Shown piece after piece: positions 53,552 through 62,578 of a stretch of 64,000 nt of DNA. The stretch covers positions 52,703 through 116,702 of the forward strand of contig JAFRBX010000004.1 of NCBI GenBank assembly GCA_017404665.1, written 5' to 3'. Numbering within the stretch: position 1 is the stretch's first letter; each line of letters begins with the position of its first letter. The position numbers and the translations under genes were made by a program. Source of the DNA: Ruminococcus sp. (GTDB lineage: Bacteria; Bacillota; Clostridia; Oscillospirales; Acutalibacteraceae). Below the pieces are notes generated by a model. That model worked only from the letters and a program-made list of their open reading frames with translations, was not told the origin of the DNA and did no database searches.

Positions 53552-55768
53552 TTAGTTTCTGCGATCTCTGCGGGGACGGCGGTTTCTGTCGCCGCCGCCG
53601 CGGCGGGGTCTGCGTTCCTCGTCGGGATTGTTTTCGGGAGTCAGACCGTCCACCTCGATCAGCACATCTCTGCGGCTGAGGTTGAGGCGGCCCTTGTCGT
53701 CGATCTCCTGAACCTTGACGCGGATCACGTCGCCGACATTGACGACGTCGGTGACCTTGTCGACACGCTTGACGTCGAGCTGGCTGATGTGAACCAGACC
53801 CTCTTTGCCGGGAGCGATCTCAACGAACGCGCCGAAGTCCATCAGGCGGGTGACCTTGCCAAGATACATTGCGCCGGGCTCGGGATCGGTGGCGATGGTC
53901 TGGATGATCTCGATCGCGCGCTGGCACTTCTCGGCGTCAAGACCCGCGACGAATACCTGACCGATCTCGCCCTCTTCCTCAATGTCGATCTTACAGTCGC
54001 ACTGCGCCTGGATCTCCTTGATGACCTTGCCGGACTTGCCGATGACCTCGGCGATCTTGTCGGCGGCGATGGTAGTGGTGAACATCTTGGGTGCGTACTT
54101 GCTGAGTTCGGGTCTGGGCTCTGCGATCGCCTTGAGCATGACCTCGTCGAGGATGTAGACGCGCGCCTTGTGGGTCTTTTCCAGCGCTTCCTTGACCATT
54201 TCGGGCAGCAGACCGCTGATCTTCAGATCCATCTGGATCGCGGTGATACCGTCATGCGTACCGGCGACCTTGAAATCCATGTCGCCGAAGAAGTCCTCTA
54301 ACCCTTGGATATCGACCATGGTCATCCAGCGCTCGCCCTCGGTGATGAGGCCGCAGGAGATACCTGCGACAGGCGCCTTGATCGGAACGCCCGCGTCCAT
54401 GAGCGCGAGGGTGGAGCCGCAGACGGAGCCCTGAGAGGTGGAACCGTTTGAGGATACGACCTCGGATACCAGTCTTAATGAATAGGGGAACTCTTCCAGC
54501 GAGGGGATGACGGGCAGCAGCGCGCGCTCAGCGAGGGCGCCGTGACCGATCTCGCGTCTGCCGGGACCTCTGGAAGGTCTGGTCTCGCCGACAGAGTAGG
54601 ACGGGAAGTTGTAGTGGTGCATATAGCGCTTCTCGGTCTCTTCATCGATGCCGTCGAGCAGCTGCATGTCGCCGACGGTGCCGAGGGTCGCGATGGTCAG
54701 GACCTGAGTCTGACCTCTGGTGAACATACCTGAGCCGTGAACGCGGGGCAGGATGCCGACCTCGGAAGCGAGGGGGCGGATATCATCCATGCCTCTGCCG
54801 TCAACGCGCTTCTGCTCGTCTAAGAGCCAGCGGCGGACGATGAACTTCTGTGTCTTGTACAGACATTCGTCGATCTTCGCTTCACTCTCGGGATAGATCT
54901 CGTCGAATTTTGCGTGAACAGCCTCATAGATGGGCTTGAGCCTCTCGTCGCGGACGGTCTTGTCGTCAGTGTCAAGAGCCGCCTTGACGTCCTCTTCCGC
55001 AAAAGCCTTGATCGCCTCGAACATGTCGTGATCGGGCTCGTTAGAGGGATATTCGAATTTGGGCTTGCCGATCTCGGCGACGATGCCCTTGATGAACTCG
55101 ATGATCTTCTGGTTGGCTTCATGACCTGCCATGATGGCATTGTACATGACTTCGTCGGAAACACAGTTCGCGCCGGCTTCGATCATCGCGATACGCTCAC
55201 TGGTAGACGCGACGGTGGTAGCCATGTCGGATACCTTGCGCTGCTCGGCGTTGGGGTTGATGACGATCTCGCCGTCAACAAGACCGACGGAAACGCCGGA
55301 GATCGGACCGTTCCACGGGATGTCGGAGATGGAGATCGCGATCGAGGTACCGATCATCGCGGTGATCTCAGGAGCGCAGTCGGGATCAACGGACATGACG
55401 GTTGCGACGATAGAAACGTCGTTGCGCATATCCTTGGGGAACAGCGGGCGGATCGGGCGGTCAATGACGCGGGAGGTCAGGATCGCCTTCTCAGAGGGTC
55501 TGCCCTCGCGGCGCATATAGCTGCCGGGGATCTTGCCCACGGAGTAGAGCTTCTCTTCATAGTCGACGGAGAGAGGGAAGAAGTCGATGCCGTCGCGGGG
55601 CTTCGCCGAAGCGGTAGCCGCAACGTGTACGACGGTCTCGCCGTAGCGCACCAAGCAGGCGCCGTTGGCGAGCTGGGTCATTTTGCCGGTCTCAACGACC
55701 AGCGGTCTGCCCGCGAGCTCGGTCTCGAACACGCGGTACTTGTCAAATGTCATAGCCTTGTTAGCCAT
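53552..55768 (-). CDS. pnp: Polyribonucleotide nucleotidyltransferase (PNPase)
   Basis: The 738-residue 3'-5' phosphorolytic exoribonuclease has two RNase PH-like domains with an alpha-helical domain between them. A KH domain (MFTTTIAADKIAEVIGKSGKVIKEI) and an S1 domain (GAMYLGKVTRLMDFGAFVEI) follow. The end is an Arg/Gly/Asp-rich tail (RRPRRGGGDRNRRPRRDRRN), a likely RNA-binding addition. It works in mRNA decay. It follows rpsO on the same strand, the usual order, but with a 500-bp repeat-rich gap. Confidence 0.97.
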   Translation of the reverse strand: MANKAMTFDKYRVFETELAGRPLVVETGKMTQLANGACLVRYGETVVHVAATASAKPRDGIDFFPLSVDYEEKLYSVGKIPGSYMRREGRPSEKAILTSRVIDRPIRPLFPKDMRNDVSIVATVMSVDPDCAPEITAMIGTSIAISISDIPWNGPISGVSVGLVDGEIVINPNAEQRKVSDMATTVASTSERIAMIEAGANCVSDEVMYNAIMAGHEANQKIIEFIKGIVAEIGKPKFEYPSNEPDHDMFEAIKAFAEEDVKAALDTDDKTVRDERLKPIYEAVHAKFDEIYPESEAKIDECLYKTQKFIVRRWLLDEQKRVDGRGMDDIRPLASEVGILPRVHGSGMFTRGQTQVLTIATLGTVGDMQLLDGIDEETEKRYMHHYNFPSYSVGETRPSRGPGRREIGHGALAERALLPVIPSLEEFPYSLRLVSEVVSSNGSTSQGSVCGSTLALMDAGVPIKAPVAGISCGLITEGERWMTMVDIQGLEDFFGDMDFKVAGTHDGITAIQMDLKISGLLPEMVKEALEKTHKARVYILDEVMLKAIAEPRPELSKYAPKMFTTTIAADKIAEVIGKSGKVIKEIQAQCDCKIDIEEEGEIGQVFVAGLDAEKCQRAIEIIQTIATDPEPGAMYLGKVTRLMDFGAFVEIAPGKEGLVHISQLDVKRVDKVTDVVNVGDVIRVKVQEIDDKGRLNLSRRDVLIEVDGLTPENNPDEERRPRRGGGDRNRRPRRDRRN

Positions 55769-55845
55769 AGAGTTACCTCCTGTAAATATATTTTCACAGG
55801 ATTTTTCATACTTAGGTTTAGCAATAAAACCAAGAATCTTTTTCA

Positions 55846-55983
55846 GAGAACAGATAATAGAGAACAGATAACAATTAAGGGAAACGCTGACGCGTTTTTA
55901 TTTTGTAGTACGTTTGTAGTTATTTCGAATCGGGTGCGGGTGCCCCGCCCTTCACTGTTATCTTTTATCTGTTAACTGTTCTC
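55846..55983. repeat. Composite palindromic repeat between rpsO and pnp
   Basis: A GATAACA heptamer array (55846-55880) leads into GGAAACGCTGACGCGTTTT, about 30 bp of spacer, the GC module AATCGGGTGCGGGTGCCCCGCCC, and an inverted TGTTATC array (55956-55983). The order is the same as at 27567-27867, in compact form. Confidence 0.75.
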
Positions 55984-56058
55984 TCTCCAAAATCCCTCGT
56001 TTTACCGCTAAAGTTAAGTGAAAAATCCTGTATTTGACGTTTTCTGCATTTCACAATC

Positions 56059-56206
56059 GGTTGAGATTGCCGCATCGTCCTCATCGGCTGTACTCGGTAG
56101 GCGTATCCGGTTGGTACGCCTTGACCTCGTTTCGCCGTTCGTCCTCTCCCCACCGCGCGGGGCGCGTCGGGGACCCCGAAAAAAGACGTTCACTCCTCGC
56201 AATGAC
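56059..56206. repeat. GATTGCC...GCAATGAC repeat, long copy
   Basis: Arms GGTTGAGATTGCCGC and CTCGCAATGAC are the same as in the short copies but lie about 125 bp apart, with a GC-rich interior. It sits between rpsO and pnp. No gene is seen in 55769-56268. Confidence 0.55.
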
Positions 56207-56268
56207 AAATCCATATTAACGAAATGCAGGGCAAACGGGTCTCCCCGTCTGCCCTCATGCCGATTGGA

Positions 56269-56532
56269 TTACTTACGGATACCCAGTCTCTGAATGATAG
56301 AACGGTATCTCTCGATATCTACCTTGATGAGGTAGTTGAGCAGCGCGCGGCGCTGACCGATCATCTTGAACAGACCGCGGCGGGAGTGATGGTCCTTCTT
56401 GTGGATTTTGAGGTGCTCGGTGAGGTCGTTGATCCTCTTGGTGAGCAGCGCGATCTGAACCTCGGGAGAACCTGTGTCACCCTCATGAGTGGCATACTCC
56501 TGCATGATAGCAATCTTTTCTTCCTTCAGCAT
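56269..56532 (-). CDS. rpsO: 30S ribosomal protein S15
   Basis: The protein has 87 residues starting [31 protein letters not shown], the invariant S15 start, and ending with [16 protein letters not shown] 56532 is chosen over an upstream extension because AGGGTG precedes it and it gives the exact family length. S15 binds the central domain of 16S rRNA. Its usual neighbour pnp follows. Confidence 0.97.
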   Translation of the reverse strand: MLKEEKIAIMQEYATHEGDTGSPEVQIALLTKRINDLTEHLKIHKKDHHSRRGLFKMIGQRRALLNYLIKVDIERYRSIIQRLGIRK

Positions 56533-56684
56533 TGTTTTCACCCTTTCTTTTAAATTTGCGCTCCGCATAGTACAGGGCAGGTGAAATCCTCGTCGAGGCG
56601 TATCCCCTGAACCATATCGGGCGTCAAGTGATATTCTACCACAATTATTCTCAAATGTAAAGAAAAATCGGATAGTGATTCTTC

Positions 56685-57083
56685 CTATTTTGGCGGAATA
56701 AATCTATCTTTTTTAGACATATTCCCCATCATCATCCGCACCTGCGCCTTTTCCTCTTTGCTCAGGGAACGGTACAGCGCGATCAGCCCGCGCTCCTCCT
56801 TAGAGAGCTGATAGATAGGACTGTCAGCGTTGCCGACATCCTTCAGACGGTCCGTCGGCTCCGCCGGATCGTCCTCCATAGGCAGCAGCTCTGTCGGAGG
56901 AATGTTGAAGATCGCGGCGAGCTTCACAAGGATTGTCAGGTTAGGCTCGCTTGCCGCTCCCTCATACTTCGCGTAGGTGGAGCGGTCAATATTCAGCGCG
57001 TCGGCTATCTGCTTCTGCGACAGCGCGCACGCTTCGCGATAATACCGCAGCCTTTGCGCTACATACTTCTTTTGTGACGTCAT
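56685..57083 (-). CDS. XRE-family helix-turn-helix regulator
   Basis: This 132-residue protein has an HTH_3 domain at about 10-65 ([57 protein letters not shown]). An acidic linker and a C-terminal helical segment ([29 protein letters not shown]) of a kind common in Clostridia follow. GGAGG precedes the ATG. A -10-like TATACT lies far upstream (57275-57280, minus). The target genes are unknown. Confidence 0.85.
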   Translation of the reverse strand: MTSQKKYVAQRLRYYREACALSQKQIADALNIDRSTYAKYEGAASEPNLTILVKLAAIFNIPPTELLPMEDDPAEPTDRLKDVGNADSPIYQLSKEERGLIALYRSLSKEEKAQVRMMMGNMSKKDRFIPPK

Positions 57084-57307
57084 CTAAACACCTCCGGCAC
57101 ACAATCATCCGGCGCTGAACCTGTCCTGTCCGCCAGGAGCCGTACCTTCTGCACGGGAAGGGAACGACTAATCAGATAAACGATCCTCCGGCCGGTTTTT
57201 CGCAATATGCCGTCGACAGGAACCGGTTATCTTTCAGTGATCAAGAAGCACTGACCGACGGTATGACTGCTATCAGTATAACGTGAAAAAACGTCACTAT
57301 CACTGAA

Positions 57308-57328
57308 CTGTGAAATTTATTCACAGTC
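57308..57328. promoter_or_regulatory. Palindrome upstream of the XRE gene, possible operator
   Basis: ACTGTGAA-ATTTA-TTCACAGT is a perfect 8-bp inverted repeat around 5 bp, in the 628-bp gap 57084-57711. No gene is convincing in that gap. Confidence 0.4.
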
Positions 57329-57711
57329 AGACGTTTGATATGCGCAGCGTTTATTGCTGTGGCGCGGCTGTGCTGTAATTATTCTGTCCGAATAGCAGAC
57401 ACTTTATGCTGTGTTTGCCGATACGCAGGGTTTGTCGGAAGTTGCTCAATCGCCCCGGCAGAGCAATCTGATCGGTTCGACAAACAGGTGAACGCTCATA
57501 TTGAAACCGGATTTGAAAACAATGCGAAAATGCAGATCGAAAAAATGATGCGAAAAGCTCTTGAAAAATCCGTCAAAGTAGGTTATAATCATATAGCGCA
57601 GATCGCGGACGGTTAAAAGAAACAGCTCGGTGATTTGAAAACTACATCCGGATAGCTCAGATTTTTCAATGCGTTGTGTTTCATCCGCGGTGCACAAACA
57701 ACAGAATATTC

Positions 57712-57787
57712 GCTAGAGTGGCGCAGTTGGTAGCGCAATTGATTCGTAATCAATAGGTCGTGGGTTCGAGTCCCATCTCTAGCTCCA
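57712..57787 (+). tRNA. tRNA-Thr (anticodon CGT)
   Basis: The cloverleaf is complete: acceptor GCTAGAG with CTCTAGC, D-arm GCGC...GCGC, anticodon stem ATTGA/TCAAT with loop TTCGTAA (anticodon CGT), and T-arm GTGGG-TTCGAGT-CCCAT (last pair G-T). The encoded TCCA end follows. It reads ACG codons. The integrase gene 230 bp downstream makes the 3' half a likely attachment site. Confidence 0.96.
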
Positions 57788-57790
57788 TCG

Positions 57791-57829
57791 GAGACGAATT
57801 TGAGAAACCTCTCAAATTCGTCTCTTTTT
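57791..57829 (+). terminator. tRNA-Thr terminator
   Basis: GAGACGAATTTGAG and CTCAAATTCGTCTC form a perfect 14-bp stem followed by TTTTT, 4 bp after the tRNA. Confidence 0.92.
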
Positions 57830-58017
57830 GCATTTAACCGCATAGACAAGCCGTTTCTGAGCCATTCTATCTTATAGTTATTTCCAGTAATTTGGAAAAT
57901 ACTCTAGGATAAAAAAGATTTTATCACCAAAAAATAATCAATTTGGCTATAGTTTTGGCTATAAAATTGTTGACTTTTCAGCCCTGCGGAGGTACTATTT
58001 AATTGAGGTGATGATCT

Positions 58018-59088
58018 ATGAAAATTAAAGCCGTAAAGTTACCAAGTGGGAATTGGAATTGCAGAATCGGATATACTGACGCAGATGGAAAACGACAGAG
58101 AAAATCTTTTACTGCTCCGACTAAAGCAGAAGCGTTAGCTTTAGCAACAGATTTTAAACTGGAAAAGAAGTTAAAAAAGAATCCGATTAACAGAACGCTA
58201 AGAGAAGCAACAGAAGCATTTATAAATAGCAGAGAAAACCTTTTATCTCCCTCTACGCTTGCAGGGTATAAATCTATAAGCAAAAATGCGTTACAAGCCC
58301 TTATGGATAGAAGAATAGGAAGCATTACAGCAGAAGAGTATCAGCAAGCACTTAATGAATACGGCAGAGATAAACAGCCAAAGACTGTTAAATCAGTACA
58401 CACTTTTTATCATCGAATACTGAAAGAATACGGTATTGATATAGCAGATAAAGCAACAATAAAGAAAAAGGTTGCAACCGAGATCGAGATACCGACAGAT
58501 GAAGAAGTTGTAGAGATTCTGCAAAAGGTTAAAGGAACAAGATTAGAGCTTTTTGTCAATCTGATTGTTGCGCTGGGTTTAAGAAGAAGCGAAGCAATCG
58601 CTATTAGATGGAAAGATATTGATTTCAAAAACAATACGGTATATATTCATAATGCAAGAGTTAAGAATGCAGATGAAGAATTTGTAGAGAAGAAAACAAA
58701 GAATGCAACAAGCACTAGAACATTGGATTTACCGCCGCAGTTAGTTGAATTATTAAAGGATAAAAAAGGAAAGCCGAACGATTATGTTATTACCGAGAAT
58801 CCGAAAACCTTATTCAGCGATTATAACAACAGAGTATCAAGAGGTGAATTCAAATACAGACCGCATTCTCTGCGCCATTACTACGCCAGCGTAATGCTCA
58901 AACAAGGCGTACCGAATAAATACGCTAAAGAGCGCATGGGACACGCTTCTGAATATATGCTGACAAGAGTTTACCAGCATATCGACAAACAGAAACAGGC
59001 TGAATATTCTGTAGTGTTAAACAGCTTCTATGATAACCTTGCAAAAGAAGCGGAAGAAACGCCGCAGGATGCCGCTACGGTAGAGTAA
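58018..59088 (+). CDS. Tyrosine recombinase (integrase)
   Basis: The 356-residue protein has an N-terminal AP2-like arm-binding domain (1-45; KLPSGNWNCRIGYTDADGKRQRKSFT), a SAM-like core-binding domain (about 60-140), and a catalytic domain. The catalytic residues are Arg in L-G-L-R-R-S-E-A, H-S-L-R-H, G-H-A-S and Tyr in T-R-V-Y-Q-H. It would integrate or excise the element at the adjacent tRNA-Thr. Its AT-rich codon use contrasts with the backbone. It is closed by the terminator at 59107-59144. Confidence 0.95.
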   Translation: MKIKAVKLPSGNWNCRIGYTDADGKRQRKSFTAPTKAEALALATDFKLEKKLKKNPINRTLREATEAFINSRENLLSPSTLAGYKSISKNALQALMDRRIGSITAEEYQQALNEYGRDKQPKTVKSVHTFYHRILKEYGIDIADKATIKKKVATEIEIPTDEEVVEILQKVKGTRLELFVNLIVALGLRRSEAIAIRWKDIDFKNNTVYIHNARVKNADEEFVEKKTKNATSTRTLDLPPQLVELLKDKKGKPNDYVITENPKTLFSDYNNRVSRGEFKYRPHSLRHYYASVMLKQGVPNKYAKERMGHASEYMLTRVYQHIDKQKQAEYSVVLNSFYDNLAKEAEETPQDAATVE

Positions 59089-59106
59089 TTAAGTAATAGA
59101 AAGAAG

Positions 59107-59144
59107 AAACGCACTTTGCTAGATGAAACAGCAAAGTGCGTTTT
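59107..59144. terminator. Bidirectional terminator after the integrase
   Basis: AAACGCACTTTGCT and AGCAAAGTGCGTTTT form a 14-bp stem between the integrase and the convergent XRE-like gene. Confidence 0.85.
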
Positions 59145-59361
59145 ATAATATCTGTTCGTTTTCGGTAGGAGTATATTTCATAATCTGTTCTACTTTACAA
59201 TCAAGTATTCTGCATAGATCATTGATTGTAGTAGTATTTAGCGGTTTGTTCTTTCGTAATTTGTCAATAGTAGAACTTGAAATATGGTACTTATTGATAA
59301 GTGTATAAGTTGATTCTTTTGATCTAGATAACGAATCCCAAAAAGGCTCATAAGTAATCAT
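59143..59361 (-). CDS. Small Cro/CI-type HTH regulator
   Basis: The protein has 72 residues starting MITYEPFWDSLSRSKESTYTLINKYHISSSTIDKLRKNKPLNTTTINDLCRILDC. This is the compact HTH_26-type fold found in phages and mobile elements. AGGGGGAAG precedes ATG 59361. It is divergent from the zinc-ribbon gene pair, and the shared 110-bp gap holds two GACTATARTC sites over a promoter (59407-59434). It probably represses that promoter. Confidence 0.85.
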   Translation of the reverse strand: MITYEPFWDSLSRSKESTYTLINKYHISSSTIDKLRKNKPLNTTTINDLCRILDCKVEQIMKYTPTENEQIL

Positions 59362-59404
59362 ATTACTTCCCCCTTTGAGTATATTGTAATTTATAGCTTT
59401 TTTC

Positions 59405-59434
59405 TTGACTATAGTCGCTAAAAAGACTATAATC
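59405..59434 (+). promoter_or_regulatory. Sigma-A promoter with overlapping repressor sites
   Basis: TTGACT (59405-59410) and TATAAT (59428-59433) lie 17 bp apart. GACTATAGTC (59407-59416, a perfect palindrome) and GACTATAATC (59425-59434) cover the -35 and -10, with centres 18 bp apart. Confidence 0.75.
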
Positions 59435-59470
59435 AAAGTAGCCATATTATTATACTTTAGGAGGTTGTTT

Positions 59471-59710
59471 ATGACTGCAAAAGAAATAGTAAAAAATGTT
59501 ATTCTACCAATAGGAATTATAGTTATTGCAATCATTGTAATAGCCACAAGTTGCAGTAAACTATCATCATCTAAAAAGTCGGATAGTGCGGTTTACTGTT
59601 GGTACTGTAGCAAAGTGATATACAACGATGGAAAAGCAATTCACTGTAAACGTGTAGCAGAAGGCAGATACACTTGTGATTATTGCGGAAAAGAAAACGT
59701 AATAGACTAA
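59471..59710 (+). CDS. Small membrane protein with zinc-ribbon tail
   Basis: The protein has 79 residues; AGGAGG precedes ATG 59471. One hydrophobic helix (about 10-29) comes first. A tail follows with C-W-Y-C-S-K and C-D-Y-C-G-K, two CxxC knuckles about 24 residues apart that form a zinc ribbon. It is 18 bp upstream of a larger zinc-ribbon/CFI-box gene and shares its repressed promoter, so the two probably work together. The function is unknown. Confidence 0.7.
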   Translation: MTAKEIVKNVILPIGIIVIAIIVIATSCSKLSSSKKSDSAVYCWYCSKVIYNDGKAIHCKRVAEGRYTCDYCGKENVID

Positions 59711-59728
59711 AGAAAAGGGGATAAAAAG

Positions 59729-60889
59729 ATGAAAGCAATTAAGTGTGAAATGTGCGGAAGCGACAATTTGGTTAAGCAAAATGATTTGTATATCTGTCAG
59801 AGTTGCGGCACTAAATACAGCACAGAAGAAGCAAAAAAACTATTGGTTGAAATCAAGGTTGATAAATCTGATGAAACGGCTAAACTATATCAATTAGCAA
59901 GAATTGCAAAGAAAGATTTTGACGCAGTAAGTGCCGCAAAATACTATGAGCAGATTAAAGTATTATGTCCTGATGATTGGGAGGCGGCTTTTTTCAGCCT
60001 ATATTTCAGATTGTATCAGTGTAGAATATTTCAAATTCAGAGTTCAGCAAACACTTTGAATAACAGCTTGTCAACAGTGTGCCAGTTAGTCCTCTTAATA
60101 AAGGACGACAATAAAAAAGTAATGGTTGACGCTGTACTTGAAATACTTGTTTATGTTCAAGCGTTTGCTAAGACGATGGACGAAAGCGCACTGAAACATT
60201 TAAATGAGTGCTGTACTATTAGAACTTCAACTGATGGTTTTCAAAATCTGATGATTGAGTATGGAGATAGGGCAATAGCAATAGCAAATATGTTACATAC
60301 AGCGGCATTGTTAGCTAAAGGTTTCGTTGAACTAAATACGGGAGAACGGTTAAAATCACAGATTGTTTCCTGTGAAAAAACAGCGGCAAAGTTATTAACT
60401 AATATTCTTGGTTTTGTAGCTCCCCAGTATCGAAGTGAATATACTAATATGCTTCAAGAGTATAAGAAAGTGATAAGAGAATATGAGCCTAGTTATATCC
60501 TGCCATCTTCTGACCTATCTATCTTTAACAACGATATTAGAATAGTACTCAATAAAACTAACGGAAGAAACAGCTTAAGCGGCGAATCCTCAAATACATC
60601 TTCAACATCGAATTCAAGTGGCGGTTGTTATGTAGCAACTTGTGTTTATGGTTCATATGACTGTCCGCAAGTTTGGGCACTAAGAAGGTATCGAGATTAT
60701 TATTTAGCACCTAAAAAATTTGGTAGATTGTTTATCCGCTTATACTATGCGATTAGTCCTACTCTTGTGAGGTGGTTTGGTAAAAAAGAATGGTTTAGAA
60801 GAATTTGGAAGAATAAACTTGATAAGAGGATTGAAATACTAAAGCAAAACGGAGTGAAAGATTCACCTTATCAAGATATTGAGTGGTAA
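59729..60889 (+). CDS. Zinc-ribbon protein with C-terminal CFI-box-like region
   Basis: The 386-residue protein has an N-terminal zinc ribbon (C-E-M-C-G-S at 6-11 and C-Q-S-C-G-T at 23-28). An all-helical middle (40-270) and a Ser/Asn/Thr linker (about 282-300) lead to a C-terminal block starting G-G-C-Y-V-A-T-C-V-Y-G-S-Y-D. The block continues W-x-L-R-R-Y-R-D and Y-Y-A-I-S-P. It matches the CFI-box C-terminal domain found on varied bacterial proteins, whose function I do not know. It carries cargo in a repressor-controlled operon of the mobile element. Confidence 0.75.
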   Translation: MKAIKCEMCGSDNLVKQNDLYICQSCGTKYSTEEAKKLLVEIKVDKSDETAKLYQLARIAKKDFDAVSAAKYYEQIKVLCPDDWEAAFFSLYFRLYQCRIFQIQSSANTLNNSLSTVCQLVLLIKDDNKKVMVDAVLEILVYVQAFAKTMDESALKHLNECCTIRTSTDGFQNLMIEYGDRAIAIANMLHTAALLAKGFVELNTGERLKSQIVSCEKTAAKLLTNILGFVAPQYRSEYTNMLQEYKKVIREYEPSYILPSSDLSIFNNDIRIVLNKTNGRNSLSGESSNTSSTSNSSGGCYVATCVYGSYDCPQVWALRRYRDYYLAPKKFGRLFIRLYYAISPTLVRWFGKKEWFRRIWKNKLDKRIEILKQNGVKDSPYQDIEW

Positions 60890-60923
60890 AAATGCCGCTA
60901 CGATAAAAGGATAAAGAAAGATA

Positions 60924-60960
60924 AAAAAGAGGAAGTAGCGGTTGATCTACTTCCTCTTTT
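60924..60960. terminator. Bidirectional terminator
   Basis: AAAAGAGGAAGTAG and CTACTTCCTCTTTT form a 14-bp stem between convergent genes. Confidence 0.85.
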
Positions 60961-60963
60961 CAA

Positions 60964-61194
60964 TTATGCACATAAGCACATTATTTGTTTTTCATCTAAC
61001 TGCATTATCTGAATCAGACGCCGGAATTCCCACAGCGTAAATCTGTCTATATCGTTGAGCTTGTTGTAAAGCGAGGATTGACTAATCTGTAGCTTTTCGG
61101 CAAGCTCACTTTTATTATATCCGCTTCTGTATAAGTATGCAGTAACCATTATCTTAAATTCAACAGTTCTTCTATCAACCTTTTTCTTTGCCAT
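60964..61194 (-). CDS. Small HTH protein
   Basis: The protein has 76 residues starting MAKKKVDRRTVEFKIMVTAYLYRSGYNKSELAEKLQISQSSLYNKLNDID, a helix-turn-helix of XRE/phage type. GGAGG precedes ATG 61194. It is downstream of, and in operon with, the 61235-61480 gene. It is a likely regulator of element functions, with target unknown. Confidence 0.78.
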   Translation of the reverse strand: MAKKKVDRRTVEFKIMVTAYLYRSGYNKSELAEKLQISQSSLYNKLNDIDRFTLWEFRRLIQIMQLDEKQIMCLCA

Positions 61195-61234
61195 GATAAT
61201 TCCTCCGTTTATTCGTTCTTTTCCGCTACGGTTA

Positions 61235-61480
61235 TTATTCAATAGCGAGTAATTCATCAAGGAACGAGGGCTTTTCTTTCTTCTTATTGGAAAACAGTTC
61301 GGGTAGAAACTGACGAGCAAATTCAGTTCTGAAAGGTGCAAAATATTTTCTTCCTTTTGACTCCTTTTGCTTTTTTATTTCCGCTACGATCCACTCCCTA
61401 GCTTCTTGGTGTTCGGTGTAATACGTCTTTACGAAAGCCTTGTCAATGTCGATTACTTTGGTGATTTTTGTCTCTGTCAT
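61235..61480 (-). CDS. Small hypothetical protein of the mobile element
   Basis: The 81-residue, highly charged helical protein has no membrane segment and no recognised domain. AAGGA lies upstream of the ATG, and a good promoter (61558-61586) drives it with the HTH gene downstream. It ends with P-S-F-L-D-E-L-L-A-I-E. Confidence 0.6.
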   Translation of the reverse strand: MTETKITKVIDIDKAFVKTYYTEHQEAREWIVAEIKKQKESKGRKYFAPFRTEFARQFLPELFSNKKKEKPSFLDELLAIE

Positions 61481-61557
61481 TTTAAAATTCCTTTCTTGAT
61501 TAATTCATTTTTCAATTCAGTTCTGAAGGTGTTGTCCCCTCTCTTTACTGTGACTAT

Positions 61558-61586
61558 AGTATAGCACTTTGTTGTATAAATTGCAA
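61558..61586 (-). promoter_or_regulatory. Sigma-A promoter for the 61480-60964 gene pair
   Basis: On the minus strand TTGCAA and TATACT lie 17 bp apart. The rest of the 61481-61936 gap contains only AT-rich sequence and a short AGATTTT...AAAATCT hairpin; no gene is seen. Confidence 0.75.
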
Positions 61587-61936
61587 GTAAACCTTAGACT
61601 TACGAGGGTGCTATTTGTGCAAAATGACGAAAGAGCAAAATGATTGTATTATCGCTTTTTTGGCTTAAACAGTAGCTTTTTTAGATATATCTCTATAATT
61701 CTGTAGCGGCAGAGCGCCAGACCGCCGAAAACGCCCGTCCGAAAGTTTTTTATTGTGCAAGTTTACTGCTTATCCATTTGAAATTTTCAGAGCATTTAGT
61801 CAGACTCATTTTATTAGATTTTTTCCATAGAAAATCTACTTAGTAAATGAGGGCAGATAATAAAGATTTGCAACCTTTATGAATGTAGCTTTACTTCCTT
61901 GCTACGACTGCCCTACTACGCTTTATAGGAGGAAGA

Positions 61937-62467
61937 ATGATTAACACACAGAGTTTTGTGCTGTATGAGAGCGTATACAAGCATATACAAACACTTCAAA
62001 AGAGAGTATCAACCGAAATAGCGTTGAAGTATGCTAACGCAGTAATGGAATTCGGTCTATATGGAGTAATACCGAATGAAGATGATGAAGTTTGGATATA
62101 CGGATTTGAGCAAGCGATGACTTCTATCTATTCATCTAAAGAGAAATACAGCAAGGCAATAGACAACGGTAAAAAAGGTGGCGCGCCGAGAAAGTACAAT
62201 CATGATCTAATTGTGAAGTTAAAAGGGCAAGGACTAACGAACAAGCAGATAGCAGAAGAAATAGGTTGCGCCGAAATCACGGTATCTAGAGCATTGAAAG
62301 AAGATCGAGAAAGAAAAGAGGACAAAGAAGAACAGGATAACATATCTAATCTAAACCTTAATGACAAGGATAAAGAAACAGTTACAATAAAAGTAAATGA
62401 TAATAGCAAGAATAAAGACAATGAAAAGAATTCTTTTTTAAAAAAATCTTTTACTGCTTATTTATAA
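61937..62467 (+). CDS. DUF6291-like protein with HTH, element replication/regulation
   Basis: The protein has 176 residues; AGGAGGAAG precedes ATG 61937. The N-terminal half (S-F-V-L-Y-E-S-V-Y-K-H-I, then A-V-M-E-F-G-L-Y-G) matches a domain frequent in phage and plasmid replication-associated proteins. A central G-G-A-P-R-K-Y-N-H segment and an HTH (LKGQGLTNKQIAEEIGCAEITVSRAL, about 95-120) follow, then a low-complexity Asn/Lys/Asp tail. It likely binds element DNA. Confidence 0.7.
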   Translation: MINTQSFVLYESVYKHIQTLQKRVSTEIALKYANAVMEFGLYGVIPNEDDEVWIYGFEQAMTSIYSSKEKYSKAIDNGKKGGAPRKYNHDLIVKLKGQGLTNKQIAEEIGCAEITVSRALKEDRERKEDKEEQDNISNLNLNDKDKETVTIKVNDNSKNKDNEKNSFLKKSFTAYL

Positions 62468-62578
62468 ATATATCATAAATCAGAATCAGCCATTTTTGGC
62501 ATCTGGGTACATATTTTTACAGAACAACAAAAGGGGATAATCCTATAACAAAGCCCCTACCATTAGGAGGAATCAATA

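Noticed and set aside
57335-57616. 93-codon frame upstream of tRNA-Thr
   Set aside because: The second half looks helical and plausible, but there is no ribosome binding site and the N-terminal part is unusual in composition. It could be a degraded gene; no support for a call.
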